A DNA stretch of 64,000 nt from Coenobita brevimanus. Its lineage: Eukaryota; Arthropoda; Malacostraca; Decapoda; Coenobitidae. The translations under genes were made by a program, and so were the position numbers. The stretch lies in assembly GCA_032717465.1 (NCBI GenBank), contig CM064732.1, positions 36,527,822 through 36,591,821 on the forward strand. Direction: 5' to 3'. Positions 51,514 to 62,895 of this stretch are shown piece after piece. The stretch's first letter is position 1. Each line of letters begins with the position of its first letter. The notes beneath the pieces were generated by a model, which saw only the letters and a program-made list of their open reading frames with translations, made no database searches and was not told where the DNA came from.

Positions 51514-51983
51514 CTTCCCTTCAGAAACACTTATCAGAAGCTTGGTGCGTTTGTGGTTAAAATTCACCAGTGTCGACGATTCCATGTGAGCCAAAGGTCA
51601 AACCCCCACAGATTGCTGGAGGTATTTTGACTGGTGTTTACTGCCATCAAGAGTTAGAGTTGCCAACTACCTAGCTTTGGGCACCTTGCACTTCAATAGG
51701 ATACTATATTGTTAGACAGACTTTGTTGAAATATTCCCTTACTTTCTTGTTTGTGAGGGTGAATCTGACATAGCAGGGCTGAGAATGTACGGTAGTGTAC
51801 ACTCAGCAGAAAGGGATTTTGAAAATAATACCATGCCCACATCAAAACAGTCTGTCAAACTGAGTTCCTTTCATCATAAAGTACTCTTTGAGAATACAGG
51901 GTGACTAAAATTTCCAACATTTTTCCTTTTAACCTGTACAATGCTGGGATTTAAGAAATATATGAATAAATAAACCCCTCTAT
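51514..51983. other. No recognised feature
   Basis: No motif. The frames are short. Confidence 0.45.
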
Positions 51984-52342
51984 GCCGGCTGACTTTGGAT
52001 TTTTTTTCTGGCTAAATCGGCTTAATACATCAATATCAGATTCCTTGCACTGATCAAAGTAATCATTAAAGCCAGAAAGTTGGTTGAATCGAGTGAGGTT
52101 GGTGCCACTCTACCTCTGAAATCTTCAAGATTACTGAGAAAGCAGGGCAGCTGTGAGCTTGTGAACCGATTTTGGATGTTTATTTCTGGCTAAATGGGGT
52201 TCATACATCAGTATCAGATCCCTGGCACTAATAAAAGTAATCACCAAAGCCAGAAAGTTGCTGAATCGAGACATGTTGGTGCCACTCAACCCCTAAAATC
52301 TTCAAGGTTACTGAGACAGCAGAGCGGCTGTGAGCCTGTGAA
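51984..52342. repeat. Tandem duplication, 178-bp unit, two copies
   Basis: Anchors: ctggctaaat at 52008 and 52186, then gccagaaagttg, gttggtgccactc and the ctgtgagc-tgtga end in both. About 88 percent identical by eye. Confidence 0.9.
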
Positions 52343-52515
52343 GACTGTCACTTGCCTCCTGCACTCCAAAATCAAAGTTGTAAGCGTAGTGGAGAGATGT
52401 CTGAAGCTAGCGAGATATGTTATTACCCTCCATTTTATTTTGGTTGCATGCGATGACTTTTCAGTGCAGCAGGACATAGATCTATGTCACTGGCATTTCT
52501 GAAGGAGATATAGAT

Positions 52516-52862
52516 GTACAGTCGTAGACAGTTGTGTCTCGACACGTCTAGCTTTGTCTGGCTACATCTAAAGTGTTGTTTTTTTTTCCTCCTTAGAGTT
52601 CCCGTCAGTTTCGGCAAGACGAGGATGTAAAAGCTGCCTTGATTAGGCGGTAGCCAGTGATCAAATCGTACAACAAATGATGATATTATTCGTATGATAA
52701 ATGTATAAGTAGTGTAAACCTAATATCATATGCTTGTAATAGGGGAATGTAGACAAAAAGTTTTAAATGATAAACATTATGCATGTTTCCATACGTAAAT
52801 GTATCTTCCTTATAATACCCAGAGAAAGATCAAAACAATTTGACATGGCAACGCATATCTGT
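52516..52862 (+). repeat. Dispersed repeat family D, copy 1
   Basis: Matches 60107-60456 in inverted orientation. Shared blocks include gtctcgacacgtctagc, cgtcagtttcggcaagacga, atgcatgtttccatacgtaa and atttgacatggcaacgcata (with variants). No coding capacity. Confidence 0.85.
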
Positions 52863-52957
52863 AGGAGTACCGTTACTCTGCATCATTGCTGTTCATTTAT
52901 CACTTTGGTAATTTAACCCACGAGCACGCCAGTGGTTTCCCAGTGACGATTAACCCC

Positions 52958-54658
52958 TTAACCACGGGGATGTTGGAAGCACGCTGTGCCCGTCCCGTGG
53001 GGATAATCACGCTCCAACTGACTTTTAAAAAATATTTGCCAAAAATCAGTTATTAGTCCTAGAATATTATAATTATATAGGCCTATGGCACATACCTTCA
53101 GCTTTCTCCTGGGATGTTTGTTGAGCCTTTGTCGACTACCGTAGGACTTGTGAAGACTTCTGAAGTTGGGTAATGAAGTCTCCACTTTACACTTCCCGAT
53201 ACCCCGTAATATGGTTATCACTGCCTGATATTATCACTACAAACACTATTCTATGAATTTTAAGTAGTTTGGAATCCATATTCCAAAAAAAAAAAACACT
53301 GTGAAAGCAATGTAAATTACGAGCGCGTACGAGCTTTCCACACACACTCGTTCCCCGCTGATATTCTGAGGAGGAGCTGTCATTTATTATAAACACACTC
53401 ACACTTTTTATTCTCAGTACTTTATTACACTTATATATACAATATTTATTCATAAGTTTCCTTCACTACTAGTAGTTTATTTTCATTCCAGGCATTCACT
53501 TCCTCGTTCAGTAAACTAGCGTAGAGAACGAAGTTTTCACTTTCACGGTCATTACTCCAAGTATTTATACTCATATTCTTATATTAGTAATTATTTACAT
53601 TTCTATTTACATTATTTACATTTCTATTTTATTCACACTGTGTTATGCACTGTCACTTGCAGTAACTAAGGGCTCCTTTCCCTTGGAGCCAGGATGAACT
53701 TGGGACACTGAAGCACTCGTACTGGGAGTTTCTGTCACCATTTCCTCCAATGGCTTATCACATCATTCACCAGAAAGATTGTAGTCACTGTCCATCATTA
53801 TCATGGACAAATTAGCCAGTTCACGTTCCACAGCACGATCACTTAGTCTTTTACCCCTTCCCACACGAGGTTTAGTAGGGGTAGAGGTCACAGGGCCCTT
53901 TGCAGTGGGCTCAGAAGCGACGGAAATGGAAGGGCGCGAATCCGACATGGTTTCACCTCGAAAGACAACAGTAAACTGAATGATGTGACGTAATATGGGC
54001 AGGGAAGGGTTGACAATGTCAGCGTGGTGACAGCTGCTAATTTATATGCTGTGAAATGATTGGCAGAAAATCTAGACAATACATAATAAATTAGGTAGTT
54101 CCACATGAATGTAAATATCACTTAGGCTTCTCCCTTCCTTTCTTATATATATTTTTATTACGAGAATAGGTCATACGGCATATTTCAAGGGGAAATAAAC
54201 AGGGAAAATTATTGAACAAGTGCATGTGGGGTGTTGCCAGGTGATAATTAGCCCATTCCAGGTATATGGCAGTATCAATTACCTTTTCTCTTTTTTTTAT
54301 GTATTATTTTGTATAAGGATAGGGCATAGGGCACATTTCAATGGATGAAATGAGTGGAAAAATCCAGGCAGGATGCGTAGTGTGGCGTGGCTGGGCAGGC
54401 GGGAGGAGGGGATAATGGAGGGGAGGTAAGGAGGGGAGTCAAGGACAGGGGAAAAATGGCTATATTGTCAACAATGGATGGGAGTACAGATGACATTAGC
54501 AGTGCTGACTATAGCTGGACACAGGCAGTACTGACAGATGATACAAGCCACCACTTGAAAGCCAGGGCGAATTCAAAATTACACAGAATCACAAAAGTGA
54601 TGCCCCGTGGTATGATCCTTAGCGCCTGAGCGTCATGAAAGTGATGCCCCATGGTTAA
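52958..54658 (-). mobile_element. Second TTAA-bounded piggyBac-like element (1.7 kb)
   Basis: TTAA at 52958-52961 and 54655-54658. The ends are inverted repeats: left ttaaccacggggatgttgg, right in reverse complement ttaaccatggggcatcac. Each end has an extra inner copy of a cccgtgggg/ccccgtgg motif, which resembles piggyBac subterminal repeats. A minus-strand frame (53763-53948) begins MSDSRPSISVASEPTAKGPV, with a basic KPRVGRGKRLSDR stretch. It continues after a TGA as a Ser/Thr-rich stretch to about 53655. A low-complexity N-terminal region of this kind is usual for piggyBac-derived transposases, but no DDD catalytic core is present, so the element is probably a deletion derivative. Confidence 0.75.
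53655..53948 (-). pseudogene. Possible N-terminal remnant of a piggyBac-type transposase
   Basis: Frame from ATG at 53946-53948. It is Ser/Pro/Thr-rich, then basic (KPRVGRGKRLSDRAVEREL), then acidic (MIMMDSDYNLSGE), then TGA at 53763-53765. In the same frame it continues CDKPLEEMVTETPSTSASVS to a TAA near 53653. No catalytic residues. Identity is inferred mainly from the TTAA-bounded element around it. It could instead be a random frame. Confidence 0.45.
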
Positions 54659-55440
54659 GGGATAAAATCGTCTGGTATTAGCCAGAGGAAAGTACTAAAG
54701 TGGACAGCATGAGCTTGTAGGTCGATACATGTGATGAGTAGATATCGATAATAACAGGACATATGAGTTTTCAATATGTTTTTGTTTGATAAAAACATAT
54801 ACAGTGTGATACATCAAGAAGTGGCCAGTTTCACTGTCATACACATACAAACCAAATAACTGTGAACGCTGACAAATATGTACACCTTGCATGGCCAATA
54901 CCGGATCAGATATTAATGATAGGATGACAGGGGCAATATTAGTGCTCAATAAATGTATCTTCCTCTCAGTTCAGTATTCCTCCCTGGCAGCATAGGCGTT
55001 ATAACACAGGCAGGGCAAAGGAAAAGACGCCACACATCTCATCAGGTGATGAAAGACATGGGCTCAATTTCCCCCACCTCTATGGGGCTGAGAGTGTCAA
55101 AGCATTGCTGAGTGAGCTACCTGGCCTCCACCTGCCAATACAATAACCATGAACAGTGCCTTATGGGGCTGAGACAGTATCAAAGAGGCCTTAGTTAATG
55201 ATATTACACCCTTGCTGATTATAAGTCTCATATCAACAGAGGAAATTTTAGGGAGGTTACGATAAAGTGGGTCTGCGAGATGTTATAATTATAATATTAA
55301 CACTGTGTTCCCAATACGGCAAGAAACGGGACGCATTTACAAGACCTACACAAGATTACATGGATTCATTACTCCAAACCAGAGCATCGGTAACCACTTA
55401 TTTCCTCCCTAGTGGAAAATAATACCCAATAATGAATCTG
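54659..55440. other. No recognised gene
   Basis: Starts with a tcgtctggtattag satellite-like phrase at 54669, which the TTAA element interrupts. The rest is unassigned. Confidence 0.4.
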
Positions 55441-56580
55441 ATGTGTAGAAGCGCTAAAGGTTAGGTATGTTAATAGTACTGTGTCCACTCTCAGAGAAAC
55501 AGGATGGGAACCGCTCATAAGGAATATGATTCGTGGCCACAAGGAAAGAATTGCACTGAGAGGACAGATCATTGGCAGACATGAAAGCAGCATGTCGCCT
55601 GCAGAGATAGCCTGTCACCTTGGCATAATGAGAGATACCGTATACCTATGGATCAGACGATGGGAGGCAGAAGGAAATTTAAATGACCGGCAAAATATGG
55701 GCAAACCAAGAAAAACAACAGCTGAGCAAGATGCCTCAATTAGGGATGCAATGCAGGCCAATTCATTCACCACTGCAGTTGCCATAACACAGACTCTTAA
55801 CTTGCCCATCTCATCTCCGACAACAATTCTACGACTGAATAACAAGGGATTCGCCACAGGACACCAGCTATAAAGGAAGCTCTCACCGACAGACATCATG
55901 AAGGATGCCTGCAGTTTGTAAGAGAATACATACAGTAAACCATGGCATGGATTTCTGGAAATGAGTTGTTTTTTTCCAAAGAGAAAACTTTCGCTTCCTC
56001 AACACATGGACAAATACATTGCTGGCGACCAAACAACACCCGATATGCACGAGAAAACATCTATGAGGAGGCAAGAAGTGGACATATAACGTGCAATATC
56101 TGGGAATGGATTCATCTGAATGGCATGAGGGAACTGACTCCTATAGATGGTAAATTCACCGCAGTTCAGTATGTAGAAATACTGGATGAGGTTCTGCTGC
56201 CTTCACTGAGAGCTTACGGCCTACTAGATGATTGAACGGTTTATTTCGTGCATGACCGATGCCCAGTTCATATGGCAGGCACAGGACGACAGTGGTTTAC
56301 AGACCACCCAGAGACTGAACCACTGAACTGGCCTGCTAAAGGATGTGACCTGAACCCGATAGAAAATATCTGGGGTAATATCATCAATACCTGTGATCAG
56401 GCCCAAGAACAAACTCACCAAGCTCTGCTGCAATGCACTGTACAGGAGTGGGAAGTGTTGAGACAGAAGCCCCAGCTAGTATACAGGCATGTTGAGTCAA
56501 TGCCTAGACGGTTACAAAAAGTAATACAGAAGATGGGGGGTGGACGATATCCTGATGAGAATATATGTAATTTAATGTAA
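55440..56580 (+). pseudogene. Tc1-like transposase, disabled
   Basis: The N-terminal HTH region (55560-55690: SPAEIACHLGIMRDTVYLWI, RRWEAEGNLNDRQNMGKPRK) and the second HTH run to about 55870, where the frame shifts. The next segment has EALTDRHHEGCLQFVREY, a TAA at 55936-55938 and DFWK-TGA-VV (stop 55962-55964). Then the first catalytic site reads FSKEKTFASSTHG, where the usual FSDEKTF has Lys for Asp. HCWRPNNTRYARENIYEEAR and CNIWEWIHLNGM follow to TGA at 56233-56235. After it come VYFVHDRCPVHMAG (second Asp kept) and DLNPIENIWGNIIN (Glu kept), to the stop at 56578-56580. A DD34E-type enzyme for cut-and-paste transposition, now inactive. No terminal inverted repeats could be recognised. Confidence 0.9.
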
Positions 56581-56919
56581 CTGCACATATCTGCATTAAG
56601 GTTTAACTGGTTGTGCTTGAATGTTTTCAGTTTAAAAATATTTCAAAATAATATTTATGAACTACATTTATATTGTTAGTTTCTGCTATGCCCATCCATG
56701 ATGTAACCATTTTTATATTGGAAAATATATTGTTATGCACTTGCTCAATTGTGCTGTTCTCGGGTGTCTGCCCTTTCCTCTGCTCCATCCTTCTTTCGTT
56801 CCATCCTCTTCTGTCTCTCTTTCCTTCATTCTTTCCTCGTCCTTCTGTCTACGGGTGACTTTACACTCCCTCTTCTTTCTTTCCTTCATGCTTTCCTCTT
56901 CCTTCTGCCCGTGGGTGAC
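56581..56919. other. No recognised gene; pyrimidine-rich stretch
   Basis: 56755-56910 is C/T-rich and contains two copies of a roughly 60-bp phrase (ctttccttcatgctttcctc and a variant). Confidence 0.5.
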
Positions 56920-56995
56920 TCTACACTGAATAACAAGCCAAATGATTTCCTCTTCACCAGGGAACCATTTACTATGCTGGGTGGTAACATATAAC
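56920..56995 (+). repeat. Repeat family E head, copy 3
   Basis: tctacactgaataacaagcc, agggaaccatttactatgct and gggtggtaacatataacc match the other family E heads. It stops where SINE A copy 2 begins. Confidence 0.6.
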
Positions 56996-57000
56996 CAAAG

Positions 57001-57204
57001 TTTGGCGCCTGGTGGTTTAGTGGGTAATTATGGCTCTCCAATCGGATTGAGCCGGTGAAGGTTTATATCCAAGGAGTGGTTGGGGTTTATTGCTCATGTA
57101 ATGCCACTCAGGGATGAGTGAGACTGGTCATTCTCATCTTAAATGTCAGGACCAACTTGCCTAGCCCCGGGCTCCTATGCTCCTCATGGGGCAACGTAGG
57201 ATTG
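57001..57204 (+). mobile_element. tRNA-derived SINE, family A, copy 2
   Basis: A box tggtttagtgg at 57013-57023, B-box-like ggtttatatcc at 57060-57070. Body as in copy 1, through aatgccactcagggatgagt, to gggcaacgtaggatt. The tail is ggatgatggatga-rich instead of (AT)n. No target duplication found. Confidence 0.85.
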
Positions 57205-57650
57205 GATGATGGATGAAAGGATGGATTTACTCAATGCTTGTGTTGTATACGAATTCCTTTGCCCCATTTAGTTATATGAGACTTGTGTCTGGGAGGACCT
57301 GGGTACGAAACCCGCTGCTAACGGGCTGGCCTAAAGTGGAATAGCATCCGTCCTACTAGTAATGCTATATGACATTTGTTGTAGAGCACAGTGGACTAAT
57401 TAACTTTTTTTTTCATGATGTTTGCTAAGAAATTATATGTGAAAGATTACATTGTCTTATATGTGAACGGCTGTGAACTTCCCTGTACAACTTTATCTAA
57501 AATAAAAATGTCTGACTACCAGCTTTCCAAAACATTTCTGTTAAAATTATTATTACCATGTAAAGGAATTTATTTGATATTTTCCTGTAATAATCAGTGC
57601 TGTTACAAGTGTGTATTTATATATTAAGCGTCTGTATAATACAACAGCTT
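57205..57650. other. No recognised feature
   Basis: Short frames only, no motif. Confidence 0.45.
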
Positions 57651-58429
57651 TTAACCCGCCCCATCCTGTTGACGTGAATAAAAGTCCACACGTTTTGTCA
57701 CTGCCAATCCCGTTGACGTATATAAACGTGAATCAATTGCAAGGTCCCTAATATGCACAATTTTCAAATTTGTGAGTGATTTTTGGTACGTATACACGGG
57801 ACACCTTTCTCTACAAGATGCCAGGCAGGGACAATGCCATACCCAGCATGACCTCCCCCCCCCCCCGCATGCCATTGTCTCGGCAATTCACCTGTTACCA
57901 GTGACCTGGCCAGTAAAGACATGTTGTGCCATGGTACGAAATTCAGGGCCAGAGTGATTCCCCAATCGATGACAATGTGGAGGACAAACTTTACATAGCA
58001 TTAGAGGAAGAAACAGTGAGAAGTGATGATCAGGTAATGTCGCCAAAAAAGGTCAGGTTCGTTGATGTGGTTGGTGAGTGAAACAATGCTTATATTGCCT
58101 ATATTACTGTGTGAAAACCAATATACTCTCGTACTACATATAAATTCGTACCAAATAAATAAATATATACCATTTACGAGTGGTGTTGAATGGTTACCCT
58201 CCCATAGAACTCGTTTTTTTTGGAGCCAGACTGATAGAAAACACAGTAAGGTGGGGAGGTACTGCTATCTGTATCGAGTATTTTAAACCTCAGGTGAGCG
58301 ATTTCTCTATGATTTTTCTATGTTTCTCACCAAAAGCAGAGGTTTGAGCCAAAAAAAAAAAAAAATCCAAAAATGGTTGGGATCGGGGGTAGTCAGTGGT
58401 GGAAAAGTGGTCGGGACGGAGCGGGTTAA
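57651..58429 (+). mobile_element. TTAA-bounded piggyBac-like non-autonomous element, copy 3
   Basis: TTAA at 57651-57654 and 58426-58429. Left end ttaacccgccccatcctg, right end in reverse complement ttaacccgctccgtcccg, so the terminal inverted repeats are about 16-18 bp with three mismatches. The body aligns with copies 1 and 2, including gattccccaatcgatgac, gaaaccaatat-type text and the A run at 58350-58365. Length 779 bp. The acidic frame of copy 2 is broken here. Confidence 0.88.
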
Positions 58430-58929
58430 TTATGCCAAGTATTGTTTAATTAACAATATTAAGTGACTTTCTCCTGTGAAAACTAATTGATCTCCAGGAA
58501 CGTAAATAAAACCATTTTTGTTTTTCATTACTCCTTACAGGGATTCGATCCACTGACCCTAAACAAAGCATCCAAATATACAGTATTTTTTAGTCCGGCT
58601 GACAGATTTGAACCACCGACTTTAACCTCTGGTCTTCCATGTCTCACCTCTGCTTCATCGTCCTCTGTTAGCCTACACTTTTGAGAACCTAATACATATA
58701 ACAGTATAACGCTCAAACCTATGGTATTTGATGGAAAAAAAAAAAGTTGACAGTGACGTAAATAGTATTACTGAAGTGACTGAAGTAAAGCTGATTTTAG
58801 GTAGCTAAGCTGTTTTTATACCTATATTAGATGCGTTTGTCTGGTAGATACAATAAAAATCATACTGGTAAAGATCACAGGGAATGTTTAGGGTGACGCC
58901 AGTTCTACAAGGGTCACTGCATTCCATGA
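58430..58929. other. No recognised feature
   Basis: 58550-58680 contains a phrase resembling the edges of family repeats (gattcgatccactgaccct). No gene. Confidence 0.4.
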
Positions 58930-59850
58930 TTAATATACCTGTACTACCTGATTGTTTTAAATATCTAGGGTCACATGTTGCTGTGGATGGAAGAATAGAT
59001 GCAGAAGTGAAGTTTAGAATAAATGAAGTAGGAGGTGCTGGGAAGAATGAAAAAAGTGTTTAAATGTCGTTCGCTTAGAATGGATGTAAAGAGAAGGTTG
59101 TATGAGGGTGTTGTGGTACCGACTGCGTTATATGGGGCTGAAACATGGAATATGGGTGTAGCAGAGAGGAAAAGTTTGAATGTAATGGAGATGAGGTGTC
59201 TGAGGAGTATGTGTGGAGTGACGCGTATGGATCGAGTGCGAAATGATGAAGTGTGAAGGAGAACTGGAGTTGTTCGGGAGATGGCTGATAGAGTTGAGCA
59301 GAGGATGTTGCGATGGTTTGGGCATATGGAGAGAATGGATAATGAGCGATTGGTTAATAAGATAACTAGATCTGATGTGAGAGGTGTAAGGCTGAGAGGA
59401 AGACCACGAATAGGATGGATGGACAGTGTGAAGAGAGCACTGGATGCGAGAGGGATGTCTGTTGAGCAAGGAAGAGTGGCTGTGCATGACAGAAATAAAT
59501 GGAGAGAAATTGTGAATGAATAAGTGATGACGCAGCCCTGAGGGGATATTCTCTTGCATTTGGTCTGATCAGCTAGTCACGTCAGGTGCGGGTAAGGGGA
59601 TGGGTCTGTTATGATGTGGCAGGGGTAAACCAGCTCTGCTGTCGGGCCCTGCTGCGGATGTCACTGATTGCATTGCGCGGTTGACCCTTGTGCGGTGTGG
59701 TGCGGTGAGGATCTGTCCGTTCTCCCCTTGGGGCTAAGATGCGAATGAATGTGTCTGAATGGATGAGTAAATGGGGAGTGTGTCGTCCTGTCTCGGCTAC
59801 CTCCCTTTCCTTGGGGGAAGCAGCCTAGGTATATGGATAGACTACCTGAG
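58930..59850 (+). mobile_element. LINE 3' fragment (RT thumb and C-terminus plus 3' UTR)
   Basis: CFKYLGSHVAVDGRIDAEVK (58955-59015) and, after a frameshift, MLGRMKKVFKCRSLRMDVKR, VVPTALYGAETW, MEMRCLRSMCGVTRMDRVRN. Then TGA at 59254-59256 interrupts the normally continuous VR-RTGVVREMADRVEQRMLRWFGHMERMDNERL, GRPRIGWMDSVKRAL and the stop at 59521-59523. About 330 bp of GC-richer DNA follows, which I read as the 3' UTR. The end is set near 59850 by change of composition only. The C-terminal block is related to that at 13985-14603. Confidence 0.87.
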
Positions 59851-60106
59851 GCAGCGACATTACGAACACAGTGTTTGACACTACGATCGAGGACTCATGT
59901 TCATGTCTTTATCATATTATAATGTAACTGACGTAAAGTCATGTAGCTGCCAGTCTTATGCCTAGTGCTTTGATGCCCTACAAAACTACCATTCTTTGTC
60001 AGTTTATGTTCCCAAGACGGGGTATTGCAAAATACAGGACATGTCAAATATTGTTGGATGTTTCATATTTAATTGTGTTCTTAACACACACAACTCTACG
60101 GCACTT

Positions 60107-60456
60107 AGATATGCGCTGCCATGTCAAACTGTTTCGATCTTCTTTCTCAGGGTATTTTAAGGAAGATACATTTACGTACGGAAACATGCATAACGTTTAT
60201 CCTTAAAAAATTGTTGTCCGCATTTTCCTGTTACAAATATACGACATAAGGTTTACACTACTTAAATATAGGCCTATTTCTCATACGAATAATATCATCA
60301 GTTGCTGTAATATTTAATCAATGGCTACTGGCCAATCAAGACAGCTTTTACGTCCTCGTCTTGCCGAAACCGACGGGAACTCTACGGAGGAAAAAACAAC
60401 ACTTAGGAGTTGCCAGCCAATGCTAGACGTGTCGAGACATTTGTCCACAACTGTAC
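60107..60456 (-). repeat. Dispersed repeat family D, copy 2
   Basis: Reverse complement of 52516-52862 with substitutions and small indels. Just outside its outer end lies cggtacgggttaa (60467-60479), which looks like the TTAA ends of the piggyBac-like copies, but no partner end was found. Confidence 0.85.
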
Positions 60457-60479
60457 GTTGCTAGCACGGTACGGGTTAA

Positions 60480-61832
60480 ATGTATGGGGGTACTGTTGTT
60501 TCTATTCTGTTGGCAAAAATTAGTTTCTTGCTTCTGAAACAAACATTTACAATTATCTTACAATGTGCTCTATTATAATGAAATTATTCTACCGCCATAC
60601 AGGTCCGAAATTTTAGCTGAATTATCCTACAGTTGGCAATGCCGACGAGGGCTGTTGCAAATGTTTGGAAGTGCCTCCTTAGAGTGGCCCTGTTCAGAGT
60701 CACTCTTTTTTGGTCACCTGAGCTTCGGTTTTGTGAGATTTCTTGAGTTGTCGTGAAGGTTGGGTTGTGGTGGTATTTGTAAGGAATGTTAAGTTGTGGG
60801 CTGGGGAGGGAGTGTAGTAGCGGATGTTTATTGAAGAAGGACTGGGGCAGTTGTTGTCTGCAAGATTGTTATTGGCTAGGAATGATCAAACACTATTTTT
60901 AGCTTATTTTGCCAACATTAGGAAAGGATAGTCTGCATCTCTGCCAACATGTGGGGCTAATGTTTGCTGCTGCTCCAGTCGCTGTTTCTGTTCTGGTTGG
61001 TTGGACTTACTTCCTCTCTTGAATGATGATGCTGGCACAGTTCTGTGCATAGTCATCCAAGCTTCCACTTTCTGCCTTTTTGTCTATACCAGGGCAAGCC
61101 AAGCTGTGCAAACCAAGCTGTAAGGGGTTATTTTTCTTCGTTTTTCCTCTAAGCACATGGATTACCTATGGTAATTTCTTCGTATGTATCAGATTTACAC
61201 ATGAAAATATGCACTGACACTTATCTTTTTCTTGTAACTTTGAAACAACAAAGGGAACATGGTAAAATTTTTTCTTTCTTAAATCTCCCTAAGATGACGT
61301 GTTTCTTGAACTTCATATAATAGCATAGTAGTAGCAAGAATGTAACAGAAAAGCACCATGGTGCTGAAGGGGTTAATAGAAGATACTTTCAGTCTCTGAA
61401 CACAGGCAGGGTCCTTCATTAGCAACATGTAATGATTTCGGATATATTATTGATGCACAAAAACTTCACTCGCCTTCATTATGTCAGCCACCCTTACGAG
61501 CACTACATTTTCGAGGAATTGTATATCAGATAAAAAGCCATCATATACCATCTTCATAAGGGCTATTCATAATAATTATGTGATATTTAAGTAAAACCGC
61601 TCACTAATCTATCCATCTACTAGGCAACAATGTTTCTTTTCACAGTATAATTAGTTAATTTGAATTCAGACTTTTATAACTCACTTTCAGCTGAAGAAAA
61701 TCCTCTGGCATTAGTTGGAAGAGTCCTAGAGCTTCCAACTATGGGGGAATTAGCAGTACCAATACGAAGACACTCAGGCTCCTATATTCACTCAACTCGG
61801 TAAGATCGTCTGGCGTTAGGTGTAATATATTA
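60480..61832. other. No recognised gene; satellite-like phrases after 61640
   Basis: Two phrases, ctgaagaaaatcctctggca (61691-61710) and aagatcgtctggcgttagg (61802-61820), lie about 107 bp apart. Rest unassigned. Confidence 0.45.
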
Positions 61833-62070
61833 CTATACTCATTTTTTTTTTTTTTTTCCGAGGCGAAGATGCTCTTGACAAGTTGGTGATGATTGGCTTA
61901 ATGCAACATTACTTCATAATCTCTTTAATCGTTAGCATTATCAATTGACAACATATATCTGAGGGGGAAATTTGGGTCAGTAAATGTTTTTCGAATAAGC
62001 CACATTCAGCCAATCATCACCAACCTCTCAAGTGCATCTTTGCCCCCCCCCCAAAAAAAAAAAGTATAGA
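61833..62070. mobile_element. Short fold-back element (MITE-like)
   Basis: Inverted arms: left ctatactca, then T run, then aggcgaagatgctcttgaca and agttggtgatgattggct. The right arm in reverse complement is ctctatac, T run, G run, then ggcaaagatgcacttgagag and gttggtgatgattggct. Arms of about 60 bp surround about 110 bp. No coding capacity. The superfamily is not determined. Confidence 0.8.
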
Positions 62071-62695
62071 GATGTCCAAAAGATGAGTGTGCTTACCTTC
62101 TTCGTAAGGTTTGGGTGAAACCAAGCAAGATACAAATCAGTGAAAACTTTTGCCATGTTTCGTTAGTTCTTTTAATTTCGAAAGGAACTGCAAAGATAAT
62201 TGAATCCCTGACAGTACGGTCAAGCACACATTTCCTTTTCACTTTTTCGGCTTCAAAATGATGGAGCCAGATGTCACCCCATTTGTGTGTTGACTATTTT
62301 GTCAAAAATGTCATTTTTTTAGGAACAGTTTTGAGAAAAAGTGCAACGGAACTCTTTACCATAATTGTTCATGATGATCTGAAAGTACAGTAAGTGTGAT
62401 CGGTTGGAGATGAACAGTTCACGAAGGTTAGGAAATTACGAAAAGACCGGTGTGATGGCAGGGTAAATGAATATGACTATGATGATTGCAATAACTTCCT
62501 TGTCTCTCCCATCTCGATGAAGCGTATAATTTGTAATAAGTGTGATCATCCAGTTCTTTATTGCGACATATGGAGCGGATGGGCCTGTGGCAAGGCACCT
62601 CATCCCGGACATTTGCGATGGTGAACAGTCGCTAACCCCGAGAGATATTATATAAGCGAAAAACCCCAACCGTCTCTCGACTGTTAACCCTTATG
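62071..62695. other. No recognised feature
   Basis: Mixed sequence. Short frames only. Confidence 0.45.
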
Positions 62696-62699
62696 GGCT

Positions 62700-62825
62700 A
62701 CATTCAGCTGGAGTCCATCAACCCAGTAGACCACCAGGTGTCCATCTGGTTACATGGTTACTACCCAGTGAAGCAAATGGCCTCCTGGATTACAAGAAAC
62801 TATTTGGTTTATTACCCACAGTAGT
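62700..62825 (-). repeat. Repeat family E head, copy 4
   Basis: In reverse complement: aaccaaatagtttcttgtaa, tccaggaggccatttgcttc and actgggtagtaaccatgtaa. More diverged than the other copies. Confidence 0.5.
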
Positions 62826-62861
62826 CACCTGAAAGTATACCTACACTGAGTGAATGAATGG

Positions 62862-62864
62862 TGG

Positions 62865-62895
<31 letters not shown>
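62862..62895. repeat. (TC)n microsatellite
   Basis: About 16 TC units with one TT interruption, followed by short CA/CCC tracts. Confidence 0.95.

Noticed and set aside
55260..56760. Terminal inverted repeats for the Tc1-like element
   Set aside because: Looked on both sides of the coding remnant, found no convincing inverted pair.
60467..60479. A fourth copy end of the 775-bp TTAA family
   Set aside because: The end resembles the family terminus for about 10 bases only, and the DNA inside it is repeat D, not the MITE body.
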